DNA of 64,000 bases, from contig CAWFLL010000002.1 in NCBI GenBank assembly GCA_963816785.1, positions 558,001-622,000 of the forward strand, given 5' to 3'. The notes beneath the pieces are model-generated. The model ran no database searches. It was not told where the DNA came from and saw only the letters and a program-made list of their open reading frames with translations. The translations under genes were made by a program, and so were the position numbers. Source of the DNA: VRUE01 sp963816785. Lineage in GTDB: Bacteria > Actinomycetota > Thermoleophilia > Solirubrobacterales > 70-9. Positions 36,254 to 44,180 of this stretch are shown one piece after another (positions within the stretch are counted from its first letter, which is position 1; the number at the start of each line of letters is the position of its first letter).

Positions 36254-36661
36254 GTGCTTGACCTGACTGACGTCCCGGCCGAGCTGCGGGATGCGGTCGC
36301 TGCGGCGCTTGCCGCGGCAGGGGTCGACGACGGGCACCTCGCCGTCGAGCTGGTCGAGGCCGATCGGATCCGGACCCTGAACCGCGAGCATCGCGGCAGG
36401 GACGCCGCCACGGACGTCCTCGCCTTCCCGCTCGACGGGGCCGGGCCCACGGCGGGCCCTCGCGAGCTGGGAGACGTGGCGATCTGCCCCGAGCTGTGCT
36501 CCGACGTGGTCGAGGCGGCGGTTCACGGGGTCCTCCACCTCTGCGGCTTCGATCACGAGACCGACGACGGCGAGATGCTCGCCCTGCAGGAGCGGATCCT
36601 CGAATCACTCCCAGCCCCGCCGCCCCTGGACGCGGGAGCGAGCGAGCGAGATCACCGGTGA
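36254..36661 (+). CDS. ybeY: Endoribonuclease YbeY
   Basis: YbeY is a zinc endoribonuclease of 16S rRNA maturation and quality control. The GTG start at 36254 gives 135 residues beginning VLDLTDVPAELRDAVAAAL. The zinc site HGVLHLCGFDHETDDGEM (HxxxHxxGxDH) is complete, and LNREHRGRDAATDVLAFPLD is typical. The last residues (LDAGASERDHR) and the stop come from family B repeat copy 2. The gene is flanked on both sides by the same 62-base repeat in direct orientation. A longer open frame upstream reads the repeat and is unlikely to be translated. Confidence 0.92.
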   Translation: MLDLTDVPAELRDAVAAALAAAGVDDGHLAVELVEADRIRTLNREHRGRDAATDVLAFPLDGAGPTAGPRELGDVAICPELCSDVVEAAVHGVLHLCGFDHETDDGEMLALQERILESLPAPPPLDAGASERDHR

Positions 36662-36689
36662 TGATGAGCGCGAGCGAGCGGGAGCAGAG
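36628..36689. repeat. Family B junction repeat, copy 2 (ybeY-era)
   Basis: This 62-base copy differs from copy 1 at three positions. Two of them, C to A and G to T, are symmetric and keep the core palindromic (ATCACCGGTGAT, 36651-36662). It supplies the ybeY stop (36659-36661) and the era start codon with the residues SASEREQ. Confidence 0.85.
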
Positions 36690-37581
36690 GAGGCGGCGGA
36701 GTGGTTTCATCGGGTTGGCGGGACGGCCGAACGTCGGCAAGTCGACCCTGGTCAACGCGATCGTCGGCAGCCGGGTCGCGATCGTCTCGGTGCGTCCGCA
36801 GACGACCCGGCGGGCGATCCGCGGGATCGCCACCGACACCGAGGCGGAGCGGCAGCTGGTCCTCGTCGACCTACCCGGGGTGCAGCGGCCGCGCGACGTG
36901 CTGACCGAGCGGATGCAGCGCCGGGTCGAGCGCGAGCTCGCCGAGTCCGACGTCGCGCTGCTCGTCGTCAACGGCGAGGAGGGGGTGGGCCCCGGCGATC
37001 GCTTCATCGCGCGGGCGCTGCTCGGCGCCGGTGCGGCGACCCACACCATCTGCGCTGTCAACAAGATCGACCGGGCGGGGCCGAACCAGCTGGTCCCGGT
37101 GCTCGCCGATGCGGCCGAGCTGGACGGCGTCGATGAGGTCTTTCCGGTCAGCGCCCGCAGCGGCGAGGGCCTCGGGGCGCTGGTCGGGCGGCTCGGGGAG
37201 CTGGTCCCGGAGGGCCCGTATCTCTATCCGCCGCAGGATCACAGCGACCAGTCGAGCGAGCTCCTGCTGGCCGAGCTGATCCGCGAGCAGGTGCTGAACC
37301 GCACCCGGGAGGAGATTCCCCACTCGGTCGAGGTCTCGGTGCAGGAGGTGACCGAGCGCCCGGACGGGATCGTCGCCGTGCGGGCCGAGATCTGGGTCGA
37401 GACCGAGTCCCAGAAGGGCATCCTGATCGGCAGGGAGGGGTCGAAGGTGGGGGAGATCGGCGCCGCCGCCCGCCGCTCGCTGGAAGCCGAGCTCGGCGCC
37501 AAGGTCCATCTCGACCTCCGGGTCAGCGTCCGCCGCTGGAGGCGCGACGAGGGCCTCCTCGACCGCCTCGGTATCGAGTGA
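36664..37581 (+). CDS. era: GTPase Era
   Basis: Era binds the 3' end of 16S rRNA and helps 30S maturation. From ATG 36664 the product is 305 residues; ATG 36661 is equally possible and overlaps the ybeY stop. After an N-terminal MSASEREQRRRR, encoded by the family B repeat, comes G1 GLAGRPNVGKSTLVNAIVG, G3 DLPGVQRPRD, NKID in CAVNKIDRAGP, and the KH domain with QKGILIGREGSKVGEIGAAARRSLEAELGAKVHLDLRV. phoH-ybeY-era form one transcription unit for ribosome maturation. The 3' end overlaps a gene on the opposite strand by 59 bases. Confidence 0.96.
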   Translation: MSASEREQRRRRSGFIGLAGRPNVGKSTLVNAIVGSRVAIVSVRPQTTRRAIRGIATDTEAERQLVLVDLPGVQRPRDVLTERMQRRVERELAESDVALLVVNGEEGVGPGDRFIARALLGAGAATHTICAVNKIDRAGPNQLVPVLADAAELDGVDEVFPVSARSGEGLGALVGRLGELVPEGPYLYPPQDHSDQSSELLLAELIREQVLNRTREEIPHSVEVSVQEVTERPDGIVAVRAEIWVETESQKGILIGREGSKVGEIGAAARRSLEAELGAKVHLDLRVSVRRWRRDEGLLDRLGIE

Positions 37582-38704
37582 TCTCCCTGCCGATGCGTTT
37601 CGTGGTTCGCCTCATCGCCGGCAGCTCACCGGAGAGGGGGAGCCAGAATCCGTTGAAGTGGAGGCCCGGAGCCGCCGGGTTCCTCTCGCCCCGCACGCAG
37701 ACCGGCCTGCCGGACGGACGCAGGGCTCCGAGATGGCCGACCAGCGGCTCGAGGCCGATCCGGTATCCGGTCGCCGCGATCACCGCGTCCGGCTGGATCC
37801 GCCGCCCTCCCGCCAGCTGGACGTCCGGCCCGTCGAAGCTCTCGACGGCGGGAACCAGCCCGATCCGGCCGGCCTTCAGGGCGTCGACGAAGCCACGGTC
37901 AGCAACTGGGCCCAGCCCCTTGACGCGGAGCTCGGTCCCGATCCCGTAGGGCGCGCGCGCCAGGCCGTGGGGGGCGAGATCTCCCCAGGCGCTTCGCTGG
38001 AGGTGGGATCCGACCAGGTTGACGACCGCCTCCGGCGCGAGCTCGGCGAGTCGCGCGACGAAGGTGATCGGGATGCCGCGATACTCGAGTGGGACGATGT
38101 TCGGCGGCGTCCTCACCGCCACCCGGACGCTCCCAGCGCCGGCTCTCTGCAGCTGCACGGCGATCTCGGTCCCGGTGTTGCCGGCCCCCACCACCAGCGC
38201 GTCTCGACCGATGAACGGGACCGGGTTCCGGTACTCGCGGGCATGGATCAGCTCGCCCTCGAATGCGTCGGAGCCGGGCCACTCGGGGAGCGACGGCGCG
38301 TGGTCGTACCCGGTGGCGACGACGACGAACCGCGCCGAGCGCGTCCCGCTCGAGGTCTTGAGCTGATATCCGACCGGCGCCCTGTCGATCCGCTGGACCG
38401 CTGTTCCGAACTCGATCTCGACCCGCTCCCTTCTCGCGTACTCCCGCAGGTGCTCGACCAGCGCCTCGCGCGAGGGCCAGCGCCCGGCGCCGCGAGGGAT
38501 GCGACTGTGGCGCGGAGCCGAGAGCGAGCGGAAGGTGTTGAGCCGAAGGCCGTCGTATCGGCCCGCCCAGCTGGCGCCGATTTCGTCGGCACGCTCGAGG
38601 ACCAGGGCGGTGACTCCGCGTCGTCCCAACTCGGCGGCGGCCGCGAGCCCCGCGGCGCCGGCACCGATCACGATCGCCTCGTGATCGCGATCGGAACTGC
38701 TCAC
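37523..38704 (-). CDS. Flavin-containing monooxygenase-like oxidoreductase
   Basis: The GTG-started 393-residue protein has an FAD Rossmann motif (AIVIGAGAAGLAAAAELGRRG, residues about 10-30) and a second NADPH motif (ALVVGAGNTGTEIAVQL, near 170), as in YUCCA-type and small-molecule monooxygenases. WAGRYDGLRLNTFRSLSAPRHS and VVVATGYDHAPSLPEWPG fit this group. The substrate is not predictable. It is divergent from a TetR regulator, and an operator-like palindrome lies between them, so it is probably the regulated target. It overlaps era tail to tail. Confidence 0.87.
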   Translation of the reverse strand: MSSSDRDHEAIVIGAGAAGLAAAAELGRRGVTALVLERADEIGASWAGRYDGLRLNTFRSLSAPRHSRIPRGAGRWPSREALVEHLREYARRERVEIEFGTAVQRIDRAPVGYQLKTSSGTRSARFVVVATGYDHAPSLPEWPGSDAFEGELIHAREYRNPVPFIGRDALVVGAGNTGTEIAVQLQRAGAGSVRVAVRTPPNIVPLEYRGIPITFVARLAELAPEAVVNLVGSHLQRSAWGDLAPHGLARAPYGIGTELRVKGLGPVADRGFVDALKAGRIGLVPAVESFDGPDVQLAGGRRIQPDAVIAATGYRIGLEPLVGHLGALRPSGRPVCVRGERNPAAPGLHFNGFWLPLSGELPAMRRTTKRIGREITRYRGGRGGPRRASSGGR

Positions 38705-38745
38705 TCGCTGCTCTTCCGGGATCCATCCACCGACATGGGCATAAT

Positions 38746-38761
38746 AGACTAGATGGTCTAT
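38746..38761. promoter_or_regulatory. Operator-like palindrome (TAGACT-N4-GGTCTA)
   Basis: TAGACTAGATGGTCTA is a near-perfect palindrome close to the NemR-type consensus TAGACC-N4-GGTCTA of TetR-family regulators (one mismatch). It overlaps AT-rich promoter sequence (CATAAT, TATATA) in the 76-base divergent gap between the monooxygenase and tetR genes. Confidence 0.6.
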
Positions 38762-38780
38762 ATAGAGGACGGCCGCCCTG

Positions 38781-39428
38781 ATGGCTGATGCCGGCCGGCG
38801 GGTTCCCCGGCGCCCTGGCCGACCGCCGGCTTCGGCGCATCGCGGCGACTCGCGCGCCCTCCTTCTCGAGGCGGCGGCGCGGGTCTTCGCGGCGAAGGGG
38901 TATCGGGCGGCGACAGTGGACGAGGTGGTCGCCGCGGCGGGGCTTTCGAAGGGAACCTTCTACTGGAACTTCGCGAGCAAGGAGGACCTCTTCCGAACCC
39001 TTCTCGAGGAGCGAATCGACCGGCCGGCGCGGGCGCTGATGGAGATCACCCGCGACGCGCCGGCCGACAGGCCGACGGCGGGAGAGGTGAGCGAGGGCCT
39101 GGCGCAGATCCTCACGGAGCAGCGCGAGACCCTCCTCCTCCTGCAGGACTACTGGGCCGCGGCCGTCCGGGACGAGCAGCTCGCGGAGCGCTACAGGCGC
39201 CGGCAGGAGGCGCTGCGGGAGGCCCTCGCCGAGGCGCTGCTGTCGCGGCTCGAGAAGACCGGCGTGCCACTGGAATTTCCGGCCCAGGAACTGGCGACCG
39301 CCTTCATCGCGCTCGCCGAGGGGCTGGCGAGCGAGGCCCTGGTCGATCCCGAGTCGGTGGGTCCCGGTCTCTTCGGCGAGATCCTCTCCCTCGTCTACGA
39401 CGGCCTCGAGGCAAGGACAAAGCGGTGA
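38781..39428 (+). CDS. TetR-family transcriptional regulator
   Basis: The 215-residue protein has an N-terminal helix-turn-helix (LLLEAAARVFAAKGYRAATVDEVVAAAGLSKGTFYWNFASKEDLFRTLLEE, residues about 28-78) and a ligand-binding C-terminal domain (SEGLAQILTEQRETLLLLQDYWAAAVRDEQLAERYRRRQEAL, AFIALAEGLASEALVDPESVG). The divergent monooxygenase and the palindrome between them suggest it represses both genes and responds to a small electrophile or the oxygenase substrate. That assignment is inference. A short Arg-rich N-terminal arm precedes the helix-turn-helix. Confidence 0.9.
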   Translation: MADAGRRVPRRPGRPPASAHRGDSRALLLEAAARVFAAKGYRAATVDEVVAAAGLSKGTFYWNFASKEDLFRTLLEERIDRPARALMEITRDAPADRPTAGEVSEGLAQILTEQRETLLLLQDYWAAAVRDEQLAERYRRRQEALREALAEALLSRLEKTGVPLEFPAQELATAFIALAEGLASEALVDPESVGPGLFGEILSLVYDGLEARTKR

Positions 39429-39435
39429 AGGCGCT

Positions 39436-39441
39436 TACGAT
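39436..39441 (+). promoter_or_regulatory. Predicted -10 box (TACGAT) of the hisIE-trp operon
   Basis: TACGAT ends exactly 6 bases before the hisIE ATG, so the long his-trp message should begin at that ATG. Confidence 0.5.
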
Positions 39442-39447
39442 TGCCTG

Positions 39448-40095
39448 ATGTTCGACGAACTGACCTTCGACGAGAATGGCCTGGTGCCGTGCGTGGCGCA
39501 GGACTTCGCCAGCGGCGAGGTCCTGACGCTGGCCTACGTCAACGAGGAGTCCCTGCGCCTGACGGTCGAGACCGGCGAGCTGCACTTCTACAGCCGCTCG
39601 CGCGAGGAGATCTGGCGCAAGGGCGAAACCTCGGGCAACGTGCTGCGGCTGCGTCAGCTCCGCTACGACTGCGACGGCGACGCGATCGTCGCCCTCGTCG
39701 AGCCGAGCGGGCCGGCCTGTCACACCGGCCAGCGCTCCTGTTTCTACCGTGAGGTCGGCGGGTCCGCGTCGGGCGCGGTCGACGCGCCACCGGTGCCGGG
39801 CGAGCCTGCCCCGGTTGCGCACGAGGCGCTCGCGACGCTCGAGCGCACCCTGCGCAGCCGCGCGGCCGAGCGACCGAAGGGCAGCTACACGGTGGAGCTG
39901 CTCGACGACCCGAAGCTGATCGGCGAGAAGGTCGCCGAGGAGGCCGAGGAGGTGGTGCGGGCGGCGCGCGAGGAGTCCGACCAGCGGGTCGCCGAGGAGG
40001 CCGCCGACCTGCTCTACCACCTCAGCGTCCTGCTGGCGTCGCGCGAGGTCCCGCAGACCGCGGTGATGGAGGTCCTCAATGGCCGTCGTGGCTGA
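39448..40095 (+). CDS. hisIE: Bifunctional phosphoribosyl-AMP cyclohydrolase / PR-ATP pyrophosphatase
   Basis: HisIE carries out steps 2 and 3 of histidine synthesis. The N-terminal HisI domain has LTLAYVNEESLRLTVETGELHFYSRSREEIWRKGETSGN and the metal-binding YDCDGDA and GPACHTGQRSCFY. The C-terminal HisE domain from about 128 has LERTLRSRAAERPKGSYTVELL and IGEKVAEEAEEVVRAA. In actinobacteria these are often separate, so the fusion is of note. trpE overlaps by 17 bases, which ties one histidine gene to the tryptophan operon. The rest of the his genes are outside the window. Confidence 0.94.
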   Translation: MFDELTFDENGLVPCVAQDFASGEVLTLAYVNEESLRLTVETGELHFYSRSREEIWRKGETSGNVLRLRQLRYDCDGDAIVALVEPSGPACHTGQRSCFYREVGGSASGAVDAPPVPGEPAPVAHEALATLERTLRSRAAERPKGSYTVELLDDPKLIGEKVAEEAEEVVRAAREESDQRVAEEAADLLYHLSVLLASREVPQTAVMEVLNGRRG

Positions 40096-41587
40096 CTCCG
40101 AGCTGCGGCTCGAGCCCAGCCTCGAGGAGGCGAGGCCGCTCGCCGAGCAGGGCAACGTGGTCCCGGTCCGGGCCAGCTTCGTCGATGACTGCGAGACCCC
40201 GGTCTCGGCGTTCCTGAAGCTGCGCGCCGGCGAGCCCGAGGGCTCCCCGTGCTTCCTCCTCGAGTCGGCGGAGCAGGGGCAGGTCGGGCGCTACTCGTTC
40301 GTCGGCATCGGTCCTCGCTCGGTGCTGCGCTGGACAAACGGCTCGCTCTCGGACACCGACGGGCCGGAGCGTGACGCGCCCGACCCCTACGCGGCGGTGG
40401 CCGAGCACCTGTCCCGGTACCGGCCCGCCCCGGTTGAGGGCCTGCCGCCGTTCGCCGGCGGCGCGGTCGGATTCTTCGGCTACGACCTCGTCCGCACCGT
40501 CGAGCCGCTGGCCGAGCCGAACCCCGACCCGCTCGGCCTGCCCGACATGGCGCTGATGATCACCGACCTGTTGGTCGTCTTCGACCATCTCCGTCACGAG
40601 CTGACGATCATGGCCTGCGCGTTCGTCGAGGAGGACGGTGGGATCGACGCCGCCTATCAGCGCGCCGCCGAGACGATCGCCGAGGCGCGCCAGCGGCTGC
40701 GCGGGGCGACACCGGTGCCCGAGCGGCCCGCCGTCGTCGAGCCGCCCCGCTTCACGTCGAACATGGAGCGCGAGGAGTTCGAAGGTGCGGTCGAGCGGAT
40801 CGTCGAGTACATCCACGCCGGCGATGCCTTCCAGGTCGTTCCCTCACAGCGCTTCTCGGCGCCGGCGCCGGTCGAGGCCTTCTCGATCTACCGGGGCCTG
40901 CGCGCTGTCAACCCGTCCCCCTACATGTACTTCCTCGAGTTCGGCGAGTTCCAGATCGCCGGCGCCTCCCCCGAGCCGCTGGTCAAGGTCAGCGGGCGGC
41001 GGGTCGAGACGCGGCCGATCGCGGGCACCTACCCGCGCGGGGGGGACGAGGAGGAGGACCGGCGCCTTGCCGAGCGGCTCGTCAACGACCCCAAGGAGCG
41101 AGCCGAGCACGTGATGCTGGTCGACCTCGGCCGCAACGACCTCGGCCGCGTCTGCGAGTACGGCACGATCGCGGTCGACGAGCTGATGATCGTCGAGACC
41201 TACTCCCACGTCCTCCACATCGTCAGCCAGGTCTCCGGGACCCTACGCGAGGGGATCGGGGCGATGGACGTGCTGCGCTCGGCGCTGCCCGCCGGCACGC
41301 TCTCCGGCGCGCCGAAGGTTCGCGCGATGCAGATCATCGATGAGCTGGAGCCGGTCAAGCGGTGCTCCTACGGCGGCGCGATCGGCTACCTGTCCTGGAA
41401 CGGCGACCTCGACACGGCGATCCACATCCGCACGGTGGTGGTCAAGGATGGCCAGATCCACGTCCAGGCCGGAGGCGGAACCGTCGCCGACGCCCAGCCC
41501 GCCTACGAGTACAACGAGTCGGTGAACAAGGCGAAGGCGGTCTTCCGCGCCGTCGAGCTCGCCTGCGGCCAACCCGATTGGCCATGA
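40079..41587 (+). CDS. trpE: Anthranilate synthase component I
   Basis: TrpE converts chorismate and ammonia to anthranilate. The 502-residue protein has the N-terminal regulatory region (GSPCFLLESAEQGQVGRYSFVGIGPRSVLRW; the LLES and GRYSF blocks bind tryptophan in known enzymes). The catalytic part has PSPYMYFLEFGEFQIAGASPEPLVKV, RPIAGTYPRGGDEEED, LPAGTLSGAPKVRAMQIIDELEP and IHIRTVVVKDGQIHVQAGGG. Feedback inhibition is therefore likely. Stop and trpG start overlap as ATGA. Confidence 0.96.
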   Translation: MAVVADSELRLEPSLEEARPLAEQGNVVPVRASFVDDCETPVSAFLKLRAGEPEGSPCFLLESAEQGQVGRYSFVGIGPRSVLRWTNGSLSDTDGPERDAPDPYAAVAEHLSRYRPAPVEGLPPFAGGAVGFFGYDLVRTVEPLAEPNPDPLGLPDMALMITDLLVVFDHLRHELTIMACAFVEEDGGIDAAYQRAAETIAEARQRLRGATPVPERPAVVEPPRFTSNMEREEFEGAVERIVEYIHAGDAFQVVPSQRFSAPAPVEAFSIYRGLRAVNPSPYMYFLEFGEFQIAGASPEPLVKVSGRRVETRPIAGTYPRGGDEEEDRRLAERLVNDPKERAEHVMLVDLGRNDLGRVCEYGTIAVDELMIVETYSHVLHIVSQVSGTLREGIGAMDVLRSALPAGTLSGAPKVRAMQIIDELEPVKRCSYGGAIGYLSWNGDLDTAIHIRTVVVKDGQIHVQAGGGTVADAQPAYEYNESVNKAKAVFRAVELACGQPDWP

Positions 41588-42186
41588 AGGTCCTGGTAAT
41601 CGACAACTACGACAGCTTCACCTACAACCTCGTCCAGTACCTGGGCGAGCTCGGCGGCGAGATCGATGTGGTCCGCAACGACAAAGCCGAGGTGGGTGAG
41701 CTTCTCGAGCGCGGCGTCGAGCGACTCGTCGTCTCACCCGGCCCCTGCACCCCGGCGGAGGCCGGCATCTCGGTCGAGGCGATCCGCTCCTTCGCCGAGG
41801 CCGGGACGCCCGTGCTCGGGGTCTGCCTCGGGCACCAGTCGATGGTCGAGGCGTTCGGCGGGCGCACAGTGCAGGGAGAGCCGATCCACGGCAAGGACGC
41901 CGAGATCGAGCACGACGGGCGGACTATCTACGCGGGCGTGCCCAGCCCGCTGGTCGCCGGCCGCTATCACTCGCTGGTCGCCGACCCGGACCTGCCGGAC
42001 GAGCTCGAGCTGAGCGCCAGCCTCGGCGACGTGGTGATGGGCGCCAGGCACCGCGCGCTGCCCGCCGAGGGCGTCCAGTTCCATCCCGAGTCGGTGCTCA
42101 CGCCCCAGGGCAAACACCTCCTCGAGAACTTCCTGCGGCCCGACGGGGAGCAGCGAGGGGAGTTGAGGGCGTCAACGAGATCCTGA
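41584..42186 (+). CDS. trpG: Anthranilate synthase component II (glutamine amidotransferase)
   Basis: TrpG supplies ammonia from glutamine to TrpE, and may also serve p-aminobenzoate synthesis. The 200-residue protein has MKVLVIDNYDSFTYNLVQYLGELG, the oxyanion block VVSPGPCTPAEAG, the nucleophile in VLGVCLGHQSMVEAFGG, and the His/Glu pair in EGVQFHPESVLTP. It is coupled to trpE. Its last codons overlap the region where TrpD similarity seems to begin. Confidence 0.95.
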   Translation: MKVLVIDNYDSFTYNLVQYLGELGGEIDVVRNDKAEVGELLERGVERLVVSPGPCTPAEAGISVEAIRSFAEAGTPVLGVCLGHQSMVEAFGGRTVQGEPIHGKDAEIEHDGRTIYAGVPSPLVAGRYHSLVADPDLPDELELSASLGDVVMGARHRALPAEGVQFHPESVLTPQGKHLLENFLRPDGEQRGELRASTRS

Positions 42187-42245
42187 CGAGGGCGATCGAC
42201 GCGGTCTGCGGCGGCGACCACCTGACCGCCGACCACGCCGCGGCC

Positions 42246-43205
42246 GTGCTCGCCGAGATCATGGAGGGCCGCAGCGGGGAGGTGCAGACCGCCGCCTTCC
42301 TGATCGCGCTGCGGGCGAAGGGGGAGACCGTTCCCGAGCTGGTCGGGCTGGCGCGGACGATGCGGGCGCTGGCCGCACCGGTCTCGACCTCGCGGGAGGA
42401 CCTCGTCGACACGGCCGGCACCGGCGGCGGGCCCTCGACCTTCAACGTCTCGACCAGCGCGGCACTCGTCGCCGCGGGCGCCGGCTGCGCCGTGGCCAAG
42501 CACGGCAACCGCTCGAACACGAGCAGGTGCGGCTCCGCCGATCTGCTGGAGGCGCTCGGTGTCGACATCGAGCTGTCCCCCGAGCAGGTCGGGCGCTGCA
42601 TCGACGAGGTCGGATTCGGCTTCATGTTCGCGCCGCGCCACCATGCCGCGATGGCCCACGTCGCCCCCGCCCGCAAGGCGCTGGGGGTGCGGACGATCTT
42701 CAACTTCCTCGGCCCGTTGACCAACCCGGCCGGCGCGCAACGCCAGCTGCTCGGCGTCTCCGACCGCCACTACCAGGAGACCATCGCCGAGGCCCTGGTC
42801 GGGCTCGGAAGCGAGCGAGCGATGGTCGTCACCGCGGAGGACGGGGTCGACGAGCTCTCGATCACGGCTCGGACCCGGGTGATCGAGGTCGCCGACCGGG
42901 GCACCGAGGAGTGGTTCGTCGAGCCGGGTGAGTTCGGCCTCGGCGAGGCGGAGCTCGAGGACGTCGCCGGCGGGACCCCGGAGGAGAACGCCGCCGCGAC
43001 CCAGGCTGTGCTGGAGGGTGAGAGGGGCCCGCGCCGCGACCTGGTCCTGCTCAATGCCGGCGCCGCGATCTACGTCGGGGGGCTCGCATCGAGCCTCGCC
43101 CAGGGGGTCGAGAAGGCCGCGACGGCGATCGACGACGGCCAGGCCGCCGCCCTGCTCGAGCGGCTGATCGTGACCAGCGCCGAGTTCGGCAAGCAGACCG
43201 ACTAG
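42246..43205 (+). CDS. trpD: Anthranilate phosphoribosyltransferase
   Basis: TrpD joins anthranilate to phosphoribosyl pyrophosphate. From GTG 42246 the product is 319 residues with the PRPP site VDTAGTGGGPSTFNVSTSAALVAAGAGCAVAKHGNRSNTSRCGSADLLEALG and FMFAPRHHAAMAHVAPARKALGVRTIFNFLGPLTNPA. Similarity clearly extends upstream in frame to about 42171 (VNEILTRAIDAVCGGDHLTADHAAAVL), but no ATG, GTG or TTG is present there in that frame. A missing base near 42168 would join it to the TTG at 42163. The true start is therefore probably 42163 or nearby. Confidence 0.9.
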   Translation: MLAEIMEGRSGEVQTAAFLIALRAKGETVPELVGLARTMRALAAPVSTSREDLVDTAGTGGGPSTFNVSTSAALVAAGAGCAVAKHGNRSNTSRCGSADLLEALGVDIELSPEQVGRCIDEVGFGFMFAPRHHAAMAHVAPARKALGVRTIFNFLGPLTNPAGAQRQLLGVSDRHYQETIAEALVGLGSERAMVVTAEDGVDELSITARTRVIEVADRGTEEWFVEPGEFGLGEAELEDVAGGTPEENAAATQAVLEGERGPRRDLVLLNAGAAIYVGGLASSLAQGVEKAATAIDDGQAAALLERLIVTSAEFGKQTD

Positions 43206-43208
43206 ATG

Positions 43209-43307
43209 TTGATTCCCGATTCCGCGCAGTGCGGCAGATGATCGGGCCCTTTGGCAGCTCCTCGTCCTTGATCTGTTCGGCCACGCCGCGGTCCACCGGG
43301 AATCAAT
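43209..43307. repeat. Segment with 10-bp terminal inverted repeats between trpD and trpC
   Basis: TTGATTCCCG at 43209-43218 and its exact complement CGGGAATCAA at 43298-43307 bound 99 bases. Inner CCGCG / CGCGG also pairs. No direct flanking duplication is obvious. It may be a tiny non-autonomous element or a hairpin in the trp message. Confidence 0.45.
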
Positions 43308-43339
43308 CATCGAGCGACAGCTCTCGCGGCGCGGACGGG

Positions 43340-44104
43340 GTGGACAAGCGTCGCCGGGAGACTCCCCAGACAGACCTCGAGTCGAGGTTGCCTGAGCGCG
43401 GGCGCGACCGGCCCTTCAGCGAGGCGCTCGTGCGCCCCGGCCTGTCGGTGATCGCCGAGTTCAAGCGCCGTTCGCCGAGCGCCGGCGATATCGCCGCCTC
43501 GGCGACGATCTCCTCGCAGGTCGGCGCCTACGAGCGAGGCGGCGCCGTCGCGCTCTCGATCCTCACCGAGGAGGGGCATTTCGGGGGCTCGCTCGACGAT
43601 CTGCGCGCCGCCAGGGCTGCCTGCGACCTGCCGATCCTTCGCAAGGACTTCATCGTCGACCCCTACCAGCTCTACGAGGCGGCGGTGAACGGGGCCGACG
43701 CGGTGCTGCTGATCGTGCGCGCACTCGGTGACGATGAGCTGCGCTCGATCTACGACCAGGCTCGCGGGCTCGACCTCGACTGTTTGGTCGAGGTCCACGA
43801 CGTCGGCGAGCTGGAGCGGGCGCTGCAGCTGGATGCCGATGTGATCGGAATCAACAACCGCGATCTCGACGCGGGCACCGTCGACGTGACGACGACCTAT
43901 GAGCTGATGCCAGACGTGCCGGCCGGAAAGACCGTCGTGGCGGAGAGCGGGATCTCGGCGCGGGAGGCGCTGGAGGAACTGGACCGGGTCGGGGTCGACG
44001 CGGTCTTGATCGGCGAGGCGCTGATGAGTGCCGCGGACCCCGAGGGGCTGACCCGGGAGCTGACGGGGATCGACGAAGTCACCCGCGAGCACTACCTCCC
44101 CTAG
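43340..44104 (+). CDS. trpC: Indole-3-glycerol phosphate synthase
   Basis: TrpC closes the indole ring. The TIM-barrel blocks are VIAEFKRRSPSAGDI (catalytic Lys), ALSILTEEGHFGGSLDDLRAAR, LPILRKDFIVDPYQLYEA, LVEVHDVGELERAL, DVIGINNRDLDAGTVD, VVAESGISAREALEEL and AVLIGEALM. From GTG 43340 the product is 254 residues and lacks about 18 N-terminal residues usual in the family. The frame is open to GTG 43229 but that part (IGPFGSSSSLICS) does not look like TrpC and reads an inverted repeat. A sequence error or an insertion near the start is possible. Confidence 0.92.
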   Translation: MDKRRRETPQTDLESRLPERGRDRPFSEALVRPGLSVIAEFKRRSPSAGDIAASATISSQVGAYERGGAVALSILTEEGHFGGSLDDLRAARAACDLPILRKDFIVDPYQLYEAAVNGADAVLLIVRALGDDELRSIYDQARGLDLDCLVEVHDVGELERALQLDADVIGINNRDLDAGTVDVTTTYELMPDVPAGKTVVAESGISAREALEELDRVGVDAVLIGEALMSAADPEGLTRELTGIDEVTREHYLP

Positions 44105-44180
44105 ACCGCTGCTCGGATCTTTAGGAGATTTTTCGAGAGCGTTAAGCGGGGTCTCAGCGGCTGCCCGCACGATTCCCATC

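Noticed and set aside
39429..40080. Tryptophan or histidine attenuator before the hisIE-trp operon
   Set aside because: The predicted message starts on the hisIE ATG, and no Trp- or His-rich leader peptide or competing hairpins are visible.
42785..42805. GCGAGCGAGCG in trpD as another junction repeat
   Set aside because: It encodes GSERAM in a conserved part of TrpD and lacks the outer boxes of family B.
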